Below, in pieces: positions 47,412 to 58,331 of a DNA stretch of 64,000 nucleotides. The stretch lies in NCBI GenBank assembly GCA_963845285.1, contig CAWJRO010000018.1, positions 62,001 through 126,000 of the forward strand, in the 5' to 3' direction. Below the pieces are notes generated by a model. The model worked only from the letters and a program-made list of their open reading frames with translations, did not search any database and was not told the origin of the DNA. The stretch comes from Methanobacterium_C sp963845285. GTDB taxonomy: Archaea > Methanobacteriota > Methanobacteria > Methanobacteriales > Methanobacteriaceae. Both the position numbers and the translations under genes were made by a program. The number at the start of each line of letters is the position of its first letter. The stretch's first letter is position 1.

Positions 47412-49745
47412 ATGAGCGATCATTCATTTTCACATGTTTCACCCAAATCAAAGCCCAGAGTCGGTGTTTTTATATGCCACTGTGGAGGGAACATTTCAGA
47501 TACCATAGATATAAGAAGGCTTAGATCTTCTATAAATGCCACAGTTGTGGAAGAATTTGAAAATCTCTGTTCAATTAACGGACGTAAACTTATAAGGGAC
47601 AGTATAATACAAGAAAATTTGGACCGTATTGTGGTTGCTGCATGTTCACCCATAACCCACGAAAAGACCTTCCAAAATTATATAAACCCCCTAAATCCTT
47701 ACCTTCTTGAGATGGCCAACATAAGGGAGCAGTGTTCTTGGGTACACAACGATAGAGAAAAGGCAACAGACAAAGCCATTTCACTGGTTAACGCAGCCAT
47801 TGAAAAGGTTAAATATTCTCAACCCCTGGACCCTGCAGTTCGAAAAACCCCAAGAACTGCTGCTGTAATAGGTGGTGGAATATCTGGTATAACTGCAGCG
47901 CTTTCCCTTGCAAAACAGGGCATAAAAACCTGTCTTATTGAGAAAAGGCCAACAATTGGTGGGTCAATGGTAAAAATAGGTAAAGTTTTCTCCCCTGAGA
48001 AGCTTGCAGAAGAATGTGCAATGTGCCTGTTAAACCCCATTGTAAATGAAGCGGTGCAGCACAAAAATATTAAAATTCTCACCAACACCCGACTTAAAAA
48101 GGCAGAGAGAAGATCAGGAAATTTTAACCTATTACTGGAGACTAAACCAAGGCATGTACTGGAAGATAGGTGTATAAGCTGCGGAAACTGTGCCAAGGTA
48201 TGTCCAGTTGAGGTGGCCGATTCATGGAATGAAGGAATGACCATAAGAAAGGCAATTTACAAGTCATTCACACAGGCAGTTCCAGATGTTTATACAATTG
48301 ATGAAGAAAACTGTAAAAAATGTGGAAAGTGTCAGGAAGTCTGCAGAATGGATGCAATAGACCTTTCCATGGAAAAAGAAATTGTACCGCTTAGTGTGGG
48401 TTCTGTAATAATAGCAACAGGCCATAGGACTATTGACATGGAAAAACGACCAGAATATGGTTACAGCAGATACGAAGATGTTATAACCCAGATGGAACTT
48501 GCAAGGATCATGGGAGTCAATGGCCCAACCAACGGAAAACTGCTAAAACCATCCAATGGAAAAGTACCAAAACGTGTTGTAATGATACAGTGTGTGGGTT
48601 CAAGGGATGAAAAGCCCGGAGGAAGGAAATACTGCTCCAAAGTCTGCTGCATGGTGGCAATGAAACATGCAAACATAATAAAAAACCATTATCCTGATAC
48701 AGAAGTTATAATATGTTACACTGACATTAGAACTCCCGGAATGTACGAAAAATATTATAAATACGGACAATCCAATGGAATTAAACTTTTAAGGGGTAGA
48801 CCTGGAGAAGTGATTGATAAAGATGGCACTCTGGTTGTTAGGGCAGAGGACACCCTTCAAGGAACACCCGTTGAAATAGAAACTGACATGGTAGTGCTTT
48901 CAACTGCAATGGAACCTTCAAATGGAACAGTTGAAGTTTCAAGGAAGCTTAATGTTGGTTTAACAGAAGAACTTTTCGTCAAGGAAAAACATCCAAAGAT
49001 GAAACCTGTAAGCACAGATGTTAAAGGTATATACGTCTGTGGTACTGCACAGGGACCTAAAGACATTACAGACAGTATTGTCCAGGCAAATGCCGCATCT
49101 TCAAAGGTTGCAGAGCTCATGAACTGCGGTTTGGAAGTTGAACCCTTTGTAGCATACAGGGATAATTCTAAATGTGACGCATGTGGTCAATGCGTTGATG
49201 CATGTTATTACAAGGCAATTTACATACACGGAAGTTCTGTATCGGTTGACCCCATATCATGCAAAGGATGCGGTGCATGTATAGCAGAATGCAAAAAAGA
49301 TGCCATAGAAATAAGGGGTCAGACAGATAAGCAGATCTTTGCAATGATTTCAGGAATGTTAGAAAATAAAAAAGATGGTGAAAGAAGGATCCTGGCATTT
49401 CTGGATAATGTTGGATATGTTTCAGCAGATAACATGGGTATAAATAAGGTTAAATGTCCTGATTCAATCAGAATCATTAAAATTCCATCCGTAAACCGGT
49501 TAATGCCAAAACATGTTCTCCACGCATTCAGGGAAGGTGCAGATGGAATAATTCTCGGGGAATATCCGGATAGTCCGATTCATTCCAAGACAGAAGAAAA
49601 AGTGAAAACATTGAAAGGAGAGCTTGCCAAAAATGGAATAGATCCTGAAAGACTGGCCTTTTACAAGGTTTACATACCTTACTTCAGGGGTCTTGCCAAC
49701 AAGTTCGCGAAGTTTGATGGGGAAGTAAGGTGTTTGGGAAGTTAA
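47412..49745 (+). CDS. HdrA-like flavoprotein fused to a cysteine-less MvhD-like domain
   Basis: A 777-residue protein: N-terminal HdrA region with ICHCGGN (21-27), FAD motif GGGISG (154-159), CAMC (202-205), ferredoxin motifs at C254 and C301, further flavin-domain sequence (about 320-570), a second ferredoxin pair at C588 and C617, and a C-terminal MvhD-like domain (about 658-770). In that domain the usual [2Fe-2S] cysteines are absent: positions read LDNVGYVSAD, IPSVNRL and GEYPDSPIHS. HdrA bifurcates electrons; this form cannot take them through an MvhD cluster and may use the clustered GMC flavoprotein or ferredoxin instead. Confidence 0.88.
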   Translation: MSDHSFSHVSPKSKPRVGVFICHCGGNISDTIDIRRLRSSINATVVEEFENLCSINGRKLIRDSIIQENLDRIVVAACSPITHEKTFQNYINPLNPYLLEMANIREQCSWVHNDREKATDKAISLVNAAIEKVKYSQPLDPAVRKTPRTAAVIGGGISGITAALSLAKQGIKTCLIEKRPTIGGSMVKIGKVFSPEKLAEECAMCLLNPIVNEAVQHKNIKILTNTRLKKAERRSGNFNLLLETKPRHVLEDRCISCGNCAKVCPVEVADSWNEGMTIRKAIYKSFTQAVPDVYTIDEENCKKCGKCQEVCRMDAIDLSMEKEIVPLSVGSVIIATGHRTIDMEKRPEYGYSRYEDVITQMELARIMGVNGPTNGKLLKPSNGKVPKRVVMIQCVGSRDEKPGGRKYCSKVCCMVAMKHANIIKNHYPDTEVIICYTDIRTPGMYEKYYKYGQSNGIKLLRGRPGEVIDKDGTLVVRAEDTLQGTPVEIETDMVVLSTAMEPSNGTVEVSRKLNVGLTEELFVKEKHPKMKPVSTDVKGIYVCGTAQGPKDITDSIVQANAASSKVAELMNCGLEVEPFVAYRDNSKCDACGQCVDACYYKAIYIHGSSVSVDPISCKGCGACIAECKKDAIEIRGQTDKQIFAMISGMLENKKDGERRILAFLDNVGYVSADNMGINKVKCPDSIRIIKIPSVNRLMPKHVLHAFREGADGIILGEYPDSPIHSKTEEKVKTLKGELAKNGIDPERLAFYKVYIPYFRGLANKFAKFDGEVRCLGS

Positions 49746-49793
49746 AGATTCTATCTTTTAAATATACTTGTTTTTCATTTTTTTAGGTGTTAC

Positions 49794-49902
49794 AAGAGTG
49801 TCTCATGATTAATTTTCACATATAAAATTTTGCTTATTTTTGAATTTAAAGCTTTACTTACCCTTATTTTTTTTGCAAATTCTGAATTATATGACAGCCT
49901 CG
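49794..49902. mobile_element. Short inverted-repeat element (MITE-like), copy 3
   Basis: Ends AGAGTGTCTCATGATTA (two bases lost against the other copies) and the complement of ATATGACAGCCTCG; core GCTTATTTTTGAATTTAAAGC as in copy 1. No clear target duplication. Confidence 0.75.
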
Positions 49903-49968
49903 TTTCATTTTGTAAAAGTTATTTTATTGGATTTTTTTGGAAGAATTTTTGAGTTTACCTTTTTAGTG

Positions 49969-50679
49969 TTATTCTTGTGATTGTTGGAAGTCCTTTGGAA
50001 TCTTTAAATTGGCGGTTCCTGCAGTACATAGGGGTATGGCTTTCAATAAGTTATCCAGACGTTCATATGGTAAAGTTAAGAAGACTGTTTCTGGTTTAAA
50101 TCCTTCATTGCGTCTTGCTGTCCAGTCGCCCATTGTTAAATTGGTACATCCTGTCATTATAGTGTAAGCTATTGCTGAATGGCAGAGGGCTCCTGTCATT
50201 TCTATTTTTGGTGGTATTCCGTCCCAGTACGTATCTAATGTTATGATTTTGCAGGCCTGTTCGGCATTACATAAAAATAAGATTATGTCTGGCTTTATTT
50301 TTGTATCTTCAAATGGGCCCATGACAATTCTTTCAGCTAAACCGGTTGGTGGGGGTGAATTTAATTTCTGGGATCTTTCAAAGGCTGTAATGGAATTGTA
50401 AAGTTTTTCACCCTTGATAAGGAAATTCTGAACCCTTCTTTTACTACTTTCTGACGGTGGTTCAACCAGACCGCAGTGCCATTTTCCTCCAGGACAACTG
50501 GAAAGTTCCTCATCAATTACAAAGCTTTTACCCTTTGCAGCATTTTTTATTGCATTACAAAATGGTATTTTTCTGTTATTTAATTTGGGAATCTCTTCAT
50601 TCGTATAAGTAACGGCTATAGGTTCATTATCGAGATCTAGAAGATCTTTTAAAATCTTTGCCTGTTCCTTAAAACTCAT
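49969..50679 (-). CDS. DUF169-family protein
   Basis: A 236-residue protein of the DUF169 family common in methanogens: LDNEPIAVTYTNEEIP, LSSCPGGKWHCGLVEP, and GALCHSAIAYTIMTG. Conserved Cys residues and genome context in other organisms have led to redox-cofactor suggestions, but the function is unknown. It is monocistronic, with a T-rich ribosome region before the ATG. Confidence 0.85.
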   Translation of the reverse strand: MSFKEQAKILKDLLDLDNEPIAVTYTNEEIPKLNNRKIPFCNAIKNAAKGKSFVIDEELSSCPGGKWHCGLVEPPSESSKRRVQNFLIKGEKLYNSITAFERSQKLNSPPPTGLAERIVMGPFEDTKIKPDIILFLCNAEQACKIITLDTYWDGIPPKIEMTGALCHSAIAYTIMTGCTNLTMGDWTARRNEGFKPETVFLTLPYERLDNLLKAIPLCTAGTANLKIPKDFQQSQE

Positions 50680-50837
50680 TTAACCACCAACCTTTTTTTT
50701 ATTGAAAAGCGCAGTTTAAAAATTTTCCTCTAAAAAAATATTATTAGATATATTATATGCTTTTTATTAATCTTCTAAGATTTAATTTAAACCAAGTAAT
50801 GGGTTAAATTTACTAAATCCTTAAATTTAAATATTTT

Positions 50838-51272
50838 TTAAGAGAAAGCTGTTATTTTAATTGTTCCTTTTGCTGAAACATCCAGTATTCCAACGCTTTT
50901 TGCACCATTTGATATTAAAGTGAGCTTTCCCGTTGGATTAGTTGAGTTCACTGACACTGTTCTAAGGTCAATATTGTTATTTTCATAATCTATTTTTTGA
51001 CCCTGTTCTGGAATGAAGTTCAATGTTATGAACTGGAAATAACTAGTAGAATTGGTTGTATTGGTTAAATTACTATAATCTACTTGCACGCTCGTTGTTC
51101 CATTTGGTAATGGAATATAACTAAATGTTTCAGGATTTGCTGCAGATGTTGTTAAATTAGATGTCCAAGTTGTTTTTGTCGGATTTAATGAGCCAAATGC
51201 ACCACTAAACACTGCAATCCCTAAAATTACCACTATAACCGCTATAATAGTTCCCAATCTTTTTTTATTCAT
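50838..51272 (-). CDS. Membrane-anchored secreted protein
   Basis: A 144-residue protein with an N-terminal membrane segment (6-27) and a Thr/Asn-rich beta-type ectodomain (TFSYIPLPNGTTSVQVDYSN). Many NxT/S sites could be glycosylated. No family recognised. Confidence 0.7.
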   Translation of the reverse strand: MNKKRLGTIIAVIVVILGIAVFSGAFGSLNPTKTTWTSNLTTSAANPETFSYIPLPNGTTSVQVDYSNLTNTTNSTSYFQFITLNFIPEQGQKIDYENNNIDLRTVSVNSTNPTGKLTLISNGAKSVGILDVSAKGTIKITAFS

Positions 51273-51508
51273 ATGGTTTTATTAGTTTTCATTAATCATA
51301 TTTTTTTTTAATTTCAATGGTTGTTTAATAATTTAAAATCTGTAAAAAAATATTCAATTATGTTAATATCGATTATCCTTTAGATTTTTTCCAAAGAAAA
51401 ATTCTTTAACAAGTTCATAGTTACTATATCTGTTTTTGAAAAATTTCATGATGTAATTTATGAGATTGAATCTTAAGTATTTGCAAAATGTTAAATATTG
51501 GAGGAAGT

Positions 51509-52498
51509 ATGAACAAAATAGTGCTCGGTCTCCCAAAAGGGAGTTTAAATAATGTAAATAGAGGAAATACCTACCAATTGTTTGTTGATGCAGGTTACGA
51601 AGTTAGGGGATATGAACCTGGAAATGAATCTAACGAAATCAATATAATGAACGACCCTGAAATAAAAGCATTTTTAACCAGACCTCAGGGTGCTGCAGTT
51701 GAATTGAATCGAGAAATGATCGATATTGCAATTATAGGTGAAGATTGGGTTAAAGAAGAGTCCATCAATAATAACGGAGATCCAATAAAAAAGATCGGTG
51801 ATCTGGACTATGGACAGACAAGACTGATCGTTGCAGTGCCAAATGAATCTCCTTACCAATCTCTCACAGAATTCTTCAGGGCAAATAAGGACAGGAAAAA
51901 ACCAATATTATGTTTCACAGAATATCCTAACCTGACAAGACAGCACTTCATGAACAACGAAGGATACAAAGAAGTCTTTGGTGATGATATTCCCCTTGTA
52001 CAGGTAAGGGGACTCCGTGATGGAAGCAACAACAGGGTGCAGATCATCAATTCTGACGGTGCAACTGAAGTTTACATTGCAAAGGGTGCTGACATAATTG
52101 TTGACAACACCCAGACTGGAAACAGCCTCAGAAAGGCAGGTTTAAGGGAACTTGAAACCATCATGGAATCCAGTGCAGGGCTTTATGCAGGTCCAAGTTG
52201 CACAAGTGAAAAAGAAGATAAAGCTCAGATGATGTTTGAACAGTTGTTTGGCGCTGTTGAAGCACGGAAGTACTTTGATGTGAAGTTCAACATCTCCAAC
52301 TCAAAAGTTGAAGAGGTCAAAGAGTTCCTTTTATCCAATAAATTCTGTTCAGATGAGCCAACAATGGTTGAGGGAAATAATTTTTCCCAGGTAGATGTTT
52401 TAATTCCTAAAACCAAGTTTCCAGAGATGTTAAGTGGAATAAAAGGTTTCGGTGCATCTGCAGTAATCAGAGAAAACGTTAAACAGTACGTGAAATAA
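51509..52498 (+). CDS. hisG: ATP phosphoribosyltransferase (HisG family)
   Basis: A protein of about 329 residues: IVLGLPKGSLNNVNRGNTYQLF, TRPQGAAVELNREMIDIAIIGEDW, and GADIIVDNTQTGNSLRKAGL, the PRPP-binding region. It starts histidine synthesis from ATP and PRPP. The C-terminal ACT-like domain fits the long form. GGAGG is 5 bases before the ATG at 51509, favoured over 51488. Confidence 0.85.
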   Translation: MNKIVLGLPKGSLNNVNRGNTYQLFVDAGYEVRGYEPGNESNEINIMNDPEIKAFLTRPQGAAVELNREMIDIAIIGEDWVKEESINNNGDPIKKIGDLDYGQTRLIVAVPNESPYQSLTEFFRANKDRKKPILCFTEYPNLTRQHFMNNEGYKEVFGDDIPLVQVRGLRDGSNNRVQIINSDGATEVYIAKGADIIVDNTQTGNSLRKAGLRELETIMESSAGLYAGPSCTSEKEDKAQMMFEQLFGAVEARKYFDVKFNISNSKVEEVKEFLLSNKFCSDEPTMVEGNNFSQVDVLIPKTKFPEMLSGIKGFGASAVIRENVKQYVK

Positions 52499-52840
52499 CA
52501 TTAAATTAAATAATTAAGGAAATAATTCAGGTTAAATGGGGGAATTATTTTGAGACATAATTTGAAACAGTTTTTGATCACACCGGCAGCTGGAAAACGT
52601 TTGATAGCCAAGGCTTTGGTAAAACATCCTTCGATCATTAAGGCCCTTAAATCAGGTACAGTGGCCATCATAGCAGGCACCACCAATGGTTATGTGGCCG
52701 AGGAGATCTTAGCAGATATTGGTCAAATAAAAGGATTTTCCAGAAAAAACTTCTTCAGAGGTCTTGTACTTCCTCCAGGAAAACATTTAACCCGCACTGA
52801 CAAAATTAAAGATGAAAACAAGTTTCCAGGTGATGTAATA

Positions 52841-54086
<1,246 letters not shown>

Positions 54087-54754
54087 GTAATAATTAAAGA
54101 CAGTGTCTGGAAGAAAGGGGCCACAATATTCGATGTTGTGGATGATTTAACAGAGGGAGACGTTATTTTGAAAGGTGCAAATGCCCTGGATGTCTCCCGA
54201 AGGCAGGCAGCTATTTACATTGGTGATCCTCATGGAGGCACGATTGGAGCAGCACTACAAGCTGTTGTAGGGCGTAGAGTTCAGTTAATTCTCCCAGTTG
54301 GACTGGAAAAACGTGTTTTATCCGATTTAAATGAATTAGCATTGAAATTAAACGTTCCAGGTTCACAGGGTCCGCGTTTATTACCGGTTCCAGGTGCAGT
54401 TGTCACTGAAATTGAAGCTGTTTCAATGTTTACAGGTGCCCAAGCAGAACTCGTTGCAGCTGGTGGTGTAGGTGGTGCAGAAGGTTCAATCTGGCTTGGG
54501 GTTAGTGGTCAAGATGTGGAATTAAAAGCAGCAGAAAAACTTTTAATGTCTGTTTCTTTGGAGCCTCAATTTAGCCTGGATTAATTCCAATTTACTTTTG
54601 CAATTCCAATTTATAATTTAGATTATTTTTTAGATTTAATTTTTTTTTAAAATTTTTAATCTCTAATCATTTGATAGTATTGACTTTTAAAAAAACTAAT
54701 TTGGTGTGAGTAGGACAGTAAATACAATTTGAGCATTAAAATAAAAGGAATTAA

Positions 54755-55663
54755 TTAGTAATGTGCATTTTCCCTGTGAATCTTTTCAATAAATTTGAGG
54801 TTGAAAACATCTTCCTCTTTTAAATCTTTTTTCATGTACTCCAGTTCCTTTAAAACAGGGATAAAATCAAGTGTGGATTTTATATATTCCTCGGGAAGAC
54901 TGGCACAGTACCTTGGAGATATTTTATAGGTTTTGAGTACGAAATTTTTATCAATTACGCCCATTTCACCCGCTGCTATTTCAGCAGCGCGTTCAGGTTC
55001 TTTTCTTATTAAATTGCAGGCTTCTTCGTGTGCTTTTAAAAAGTTAATTATAAAATCAGGGGATTTTGATATTAAATCTTCCTGCACAACTATGCCATAG
55101 CTTGGATTGTAGGGCCAGAGTTTGTTTGGGGGAATTACAACCTTGGAATCAAACTGCATTGAAGCAACGGTTGCAAGAGATGGCGTTCCAACTCCTGCTG
55201 CTATTTCATCCCCCATAATTGCATCAGGTATGAAATCTGCCCAAGGATAATTTTTGATGGATATATCAAACTCTTTTACCATACTACGGATTATTACATC
55301 GTGAATGGATCCACTGGAAGGTGTTCCAATTGATTTTCCTTCAAACTGTTTTAAAACAGTTTCTAAATCACCCAGTTCATCGAAGGAGCTGTAAGATTCT
55401 GGTGCAATCATAACAGTGCCCTCTACATGGCCTCCACCAACACATTTGATCTTCATGCCCTTTGAAATGCCTATCATCACGGGTGGAAGGCCTATGTAAC
55501 CCATATCAATGTCTCCTGATTTGAAAGCATTCATCATGGCAGGGCCTGTGGGATATAAAATCCATTCAATGTTACCAAGTTTTTTGGCATCTTTAAAAAT
55601 GAATTTGTCGCTTTTTAAGATGAATGATGTGTGGTAAATGGTTGATAAATAGCCAATCTTCAT
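54755..55663 (-). CDS. SsuA/TauA/NrtA-like substrate-binding protein without signal peptide
   Basis: A protein of about 302 residues with the NMT1/SsuA fold: MKIGYLSTIYHTSFILKS, FKSGDIDMGYIGLPPVM, GTPSSGSIHDVIIRSM. Relatives bind sulfonates, nitrate or thiamine precursors outside the cell, but here the N-terminus goes straight into the first beta-strand, with no signal or lipobox. No permease or ATPase gene adjoins it. AGGAGGT lies 9 bases before the ATG at 55663. A perfect sulfur-operator palindrome lies upstream, suggesting a cytoplasmic sulfur-compound binding or enzymatic role. Confidence 0.82.
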   Translation of the reverse strand: MKIGYLSTIYHTSFILKSDKFIFKDAKKLGNIEWILYPTGPAMMNAFKSGDIDMGYIGLPPVMIGISKGMKIKCVGGGHVEGTVMIAPESYSSFDELGDLETVLKQFEGKSIGTPSSGSIHDVIIRSMVKEFDISIKNYPWADFIPDAIMGDEIAAGVGTPSLATVASMQFDSKVVIPPNKLWPYNPSYGIVVQEDLISKSPDFIINFLKAHEEACNLIRKEPERAAEIAAGEMGVIDKNFVLKTYKISPRYCASLPEEYIKSTLDFIPVLKELEYMKKDLKEEDVFNLKFIEKIHRENAHY

Positions 55664-55743
55664 GTGGGGCATACCTCCTAATTTTGCATAACATACAATT
55701 AACTTGTATTACGACAATGTATTTGAATTGTTAAATTTAATGT

Positions 55744-55757
55744 ATAACAATTGTTAT
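55744..55757. promoter_or_regulatory. Putative sulfur-regulon operator, site 7
   Basis: Perfect ATAACAATTGTTAT right behind the minus-strand TATA-like TTTAAATAT, about 80 bases before the SsuA-like gene. The rest of 55664-56106 holds no gene. Confidence 0.7.
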
Positions 55758-56106
55758 ATTTAAATGTTGTAATGTGTTGATTTTTAGTGATACTTTTTTT
55801 CTTTTTACCTTGTTTGATTCAGTAGAAACTGGCTGGGGCAGAAATTTTCAAATAGTTACTATTTTAGCATTTACTTTATAATAATTAAAGTAAACTTTAT
55901 TAGTTTGTATGCGATATAATTTGTATAAAAAAATAGTATAATTTGAGATTAGATAATTTCAAGAGTAAATGACTATCCGACTTACCTCAAAACAGACTTA
56001 CTCAAATTTAATATCTTAAAATTAAAATTGAAAAGAATAGTAAATTGAGTATATCTACATTGATCCATTTCAATCTTGGAATATTGAATTATGAAGGTGT
56101 ATGTAA

Positions 56107-57240
56107 TTGCCATGTAAAATGCATGAAATTTTAAGAGACATTGATACAAAAAAACTTATTTTTGAGACACGTGATGGAGAAAAGGTTTATAGAATTGATG
56201 ATTCATTGGTTGTAAAACTTCCAAAAAATAGGAATACTCTCATAACTTCCTGGATAAATGGAGGTTATAAAGAAAACCTTGAGGCAGTCTTCAACAATCA
56301 ATTAAGCCAAGAAAATATTAATACACTTGAAAATACTTCTGTTTCAGATTTTATGTTCGAAAAAGCCCGCAATTTGGGTTTAAATCCTGAAAATGTTACG
56401 GGTCTTTTAACCTCTGCAGATATGGACAATGTTGCAGTTTCTGTCAGACGTTTCAGGGAACTTGAGGTCACAGCAATTGTAACAGGTGGAGTTAGAGTCA
56501 ATGGTGGAACGGCAGGAGATCCAGCATCCTATTATGAAAAGAATGGAACATTTGAATTTGAAGTTGGGACTATAAACACAATTTTACTTGTCAATGCAGC
56601 ACTTAGTGAAGGTACACTTACAAAAGCAATGATGACAGCAGTTGAAGCAAAAACTGTGGCCTTAAAACAGCTTATGGTCCCTAGTAAATACTCAACAGAT
56701 ATAGCAACGGGTACAGGTACTGATGGGATATCTGTGATCTCAAATATGGAAAGTGAAAACAAATTAACTAATGCAGGTAAACATTCAAAGTTAGGAGAAC
56801 TTATTGGAACTTGTGTAATTGAAGCCACCAAAGAGGCACTTGCAAAAGAAGTGATTATAACTCCTGAATCACAGTGCGATATGCTTGTGAGAATGGAAAG
56901 ATTTGGAGTTACCGAAGAAAATTACTGGAAAGCTGCAGAAAATTTAGGAATTAATGATAAAAATCAGTTCATGCAAAATCTTAAAGAATTATCTGGAGAT
57001 CCTGTAATTGTTGCCATGACATCTGCAATATTACATGTGGTTGATGAAGTCAATTGGGGCTTGATTTCAGAAAGTGCAGGTAAAATGGCAGCAGTTACCA
57101 TTATGAAAACATTTTCTGAGATTTATGGACAAAAATGTCATAATGTGCATTTTAAAGATGATTCCATAATTGACAATTGGGTCAAGATCTGTGTGATACA
57201 TATGGAATATCAAAAATTCGAAGAGATAAATATAGATTGA
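56107..57240 (+). CDS. cbiZ: CbiZ, adenosylcobinamide amidohydrolase
   Basis: A 377-residue protein. Residues 60-240 match CbiZ (NVAVSVRRFRELEVTAIVTGGV, NAALSEGTLTKAMMTAVEAKT, TGTGTDGISVIS). A C-terminal region of about 120 residues is of unclear function. CbiZ trims salvaged cobinamides or pseudo-cobalamin to cobyric acid so that the cell can rebuild its own corrinoid. TTG at 56107 has AAGGTG at ideal spacing; ATG 56119 is possible. ECF transporter genes follow. Confidence 0.9.
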   Translation: MPCKMHEILRDIDTKKLIFETRDGEKVYRIDDSLVVKLPKNRNTLITSWINGGYKENLEAVFNNQLSQENINTLENTSVSDFMFEKARNLGLNPENVTGLLTSADMDNVAVSVRRFRELEVTAIVTGGVRVNGGTAGDPASYYEKNGTFEFEVGTINTILLVNAALSEGTLTKAMMTAVEAKTVALKQLMVPSKYSTDIATGTGTDGISVISNMESENKLTNAGKHSKLGELIGTCVIEATKEALAKEVIITPESQCDMLVRMERFGVTEENYWKAAENLGINDKNQFMQNLKELSGDPVIVAMTSAILHVVDEVNWGLISESAGKMAAVTIMKTFSEIYGQKCHNVHFKDDSIIDNWVKICVIHMEYQKFEEINID

Positions 57241-57461
57241 AACATTTTTTTGAATGCATTTTTAATAAAACTGTTTAAAAATATTTATTTTGATTTAAAA
57301 CTCTTTTTTTTAACTGTATTTTAAAGACTTCATTACATAAAATCTTTAGTTATCATACAAATCCTGCTTAGACAGCACAACAAATTTTATATAGAATATT
57401 ACTTTTATTAAATATTACATTTTACTTGAAAACAATTCAAGTAGATTTGATAAGGGATATT

Positions 57462-58331
57462 ATGGAACTAATTCAAATACATCCAACAGTTTATGCAGGT
57501 TATTATATACTCCTGGTACTTTTTGCGTTTTTATTCAACAATCCATATTATTTAGTATCGTTTTTAATTTGTATCACAGTGCTTGTTGCACTTCAAGGTA
57601 TAAACAAAGAATTTAAAGATATGATAAAGATATTCATCCCAATGGCGCTTTTAATTATTCTATTAAACCCTTTGACCTATAAAATGGGCGTTACAAGAAT
57701 TTATATTTGGGGTAACCAGTTCATTACATTGGAGGCAGTAGTATATGGAATTTTAATGAGTATTTCCCTTTTGATAATATTGTTACTTTTTGCATCTTAC
57801 AACAGAGCAGTATCTTACCAAGAAATGCTTTATATATTTTCAAAAAAGTTCCCGAATATTTCGATGGTAATTGTAATGGCCCTTCGGTTCATCCCACTTT
57901 TAAGTTACAGACTAAATGAGGTTAAAAAACTTTTTAGATTTGAAAATCAAAATTCAGATCCTAAAAATAAATCAAAAATGGATAAAATCAAGGACACAGC
58001 CCATGCAATGGCTTTGGTGTGTTCTTGGTCACTTGAAGAATCTTTAATGACTGCAAAATCCATGAAAGCAAGAGGATATGGAATAACAAAAAGAACAAGT
58101 TATTTGTCCTATGAATTCAGAAAAATTGATAAAATATTTGTTTTAATTATTTTGGCCACAGTTACTGTATGTATCTTTGGTCTTCTATTTGGATATGGCC
58201 GGATCAGCGTATACCCTCAATTTGACTTTTCATTTTCTGAAAATCCTTTTAATATATATTATCTATCCTTTTTAATCCTCTTATTACCTTTAATTTACTT
58301 AGAATTTAAAGAGAGGTTAATATGGCAATGA
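57462..58331 (+). CDS. ECF transporter transmembrane subunit (T component)
   Basis: About 289 residues with several transmembrane helices and the coupling-helix Ala-Arg-Gly motif in SMKARGYGITKR. It couples ATPase movement to the S component. I prefer ATG 57462, with AAGGGAT upstream, over TTG 57426. It overlaps the ATPase gene by 10 bases. Confidence 0.88.
   Translation: MELIQIHPTVYAGYYILLVLFAFLFNNPYYLVSFLICITVLVALQGINKEFKDMIKIFIPMALLIILLNPLTYKMGVTRIYIWGNQFITLEAVVYGILMSISLLIILLLFASYNRAVSYQEMLYIFSKKFPNISMVIVMALRFIPLLSYRLNEVKKLFRFENQNSDPKNKSKMDKIKDTAHAMALVCSWSLEESLMTAKSMKARGYGITKRTSYLSYEFRKIDKIFVLIILATVTVCIFGLLFGYGRISVYPQFDFSFSENPFNIYYLSFLILLLPLIYLEFKERLIWQ

Noticed and set aside
55758..56106. 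Cobalamin riboswitch before cbiZ
   Set aside because: No B12-box-like sequence or suitable stems could be seen; the spacer is AT-rich and unstructured by eye.
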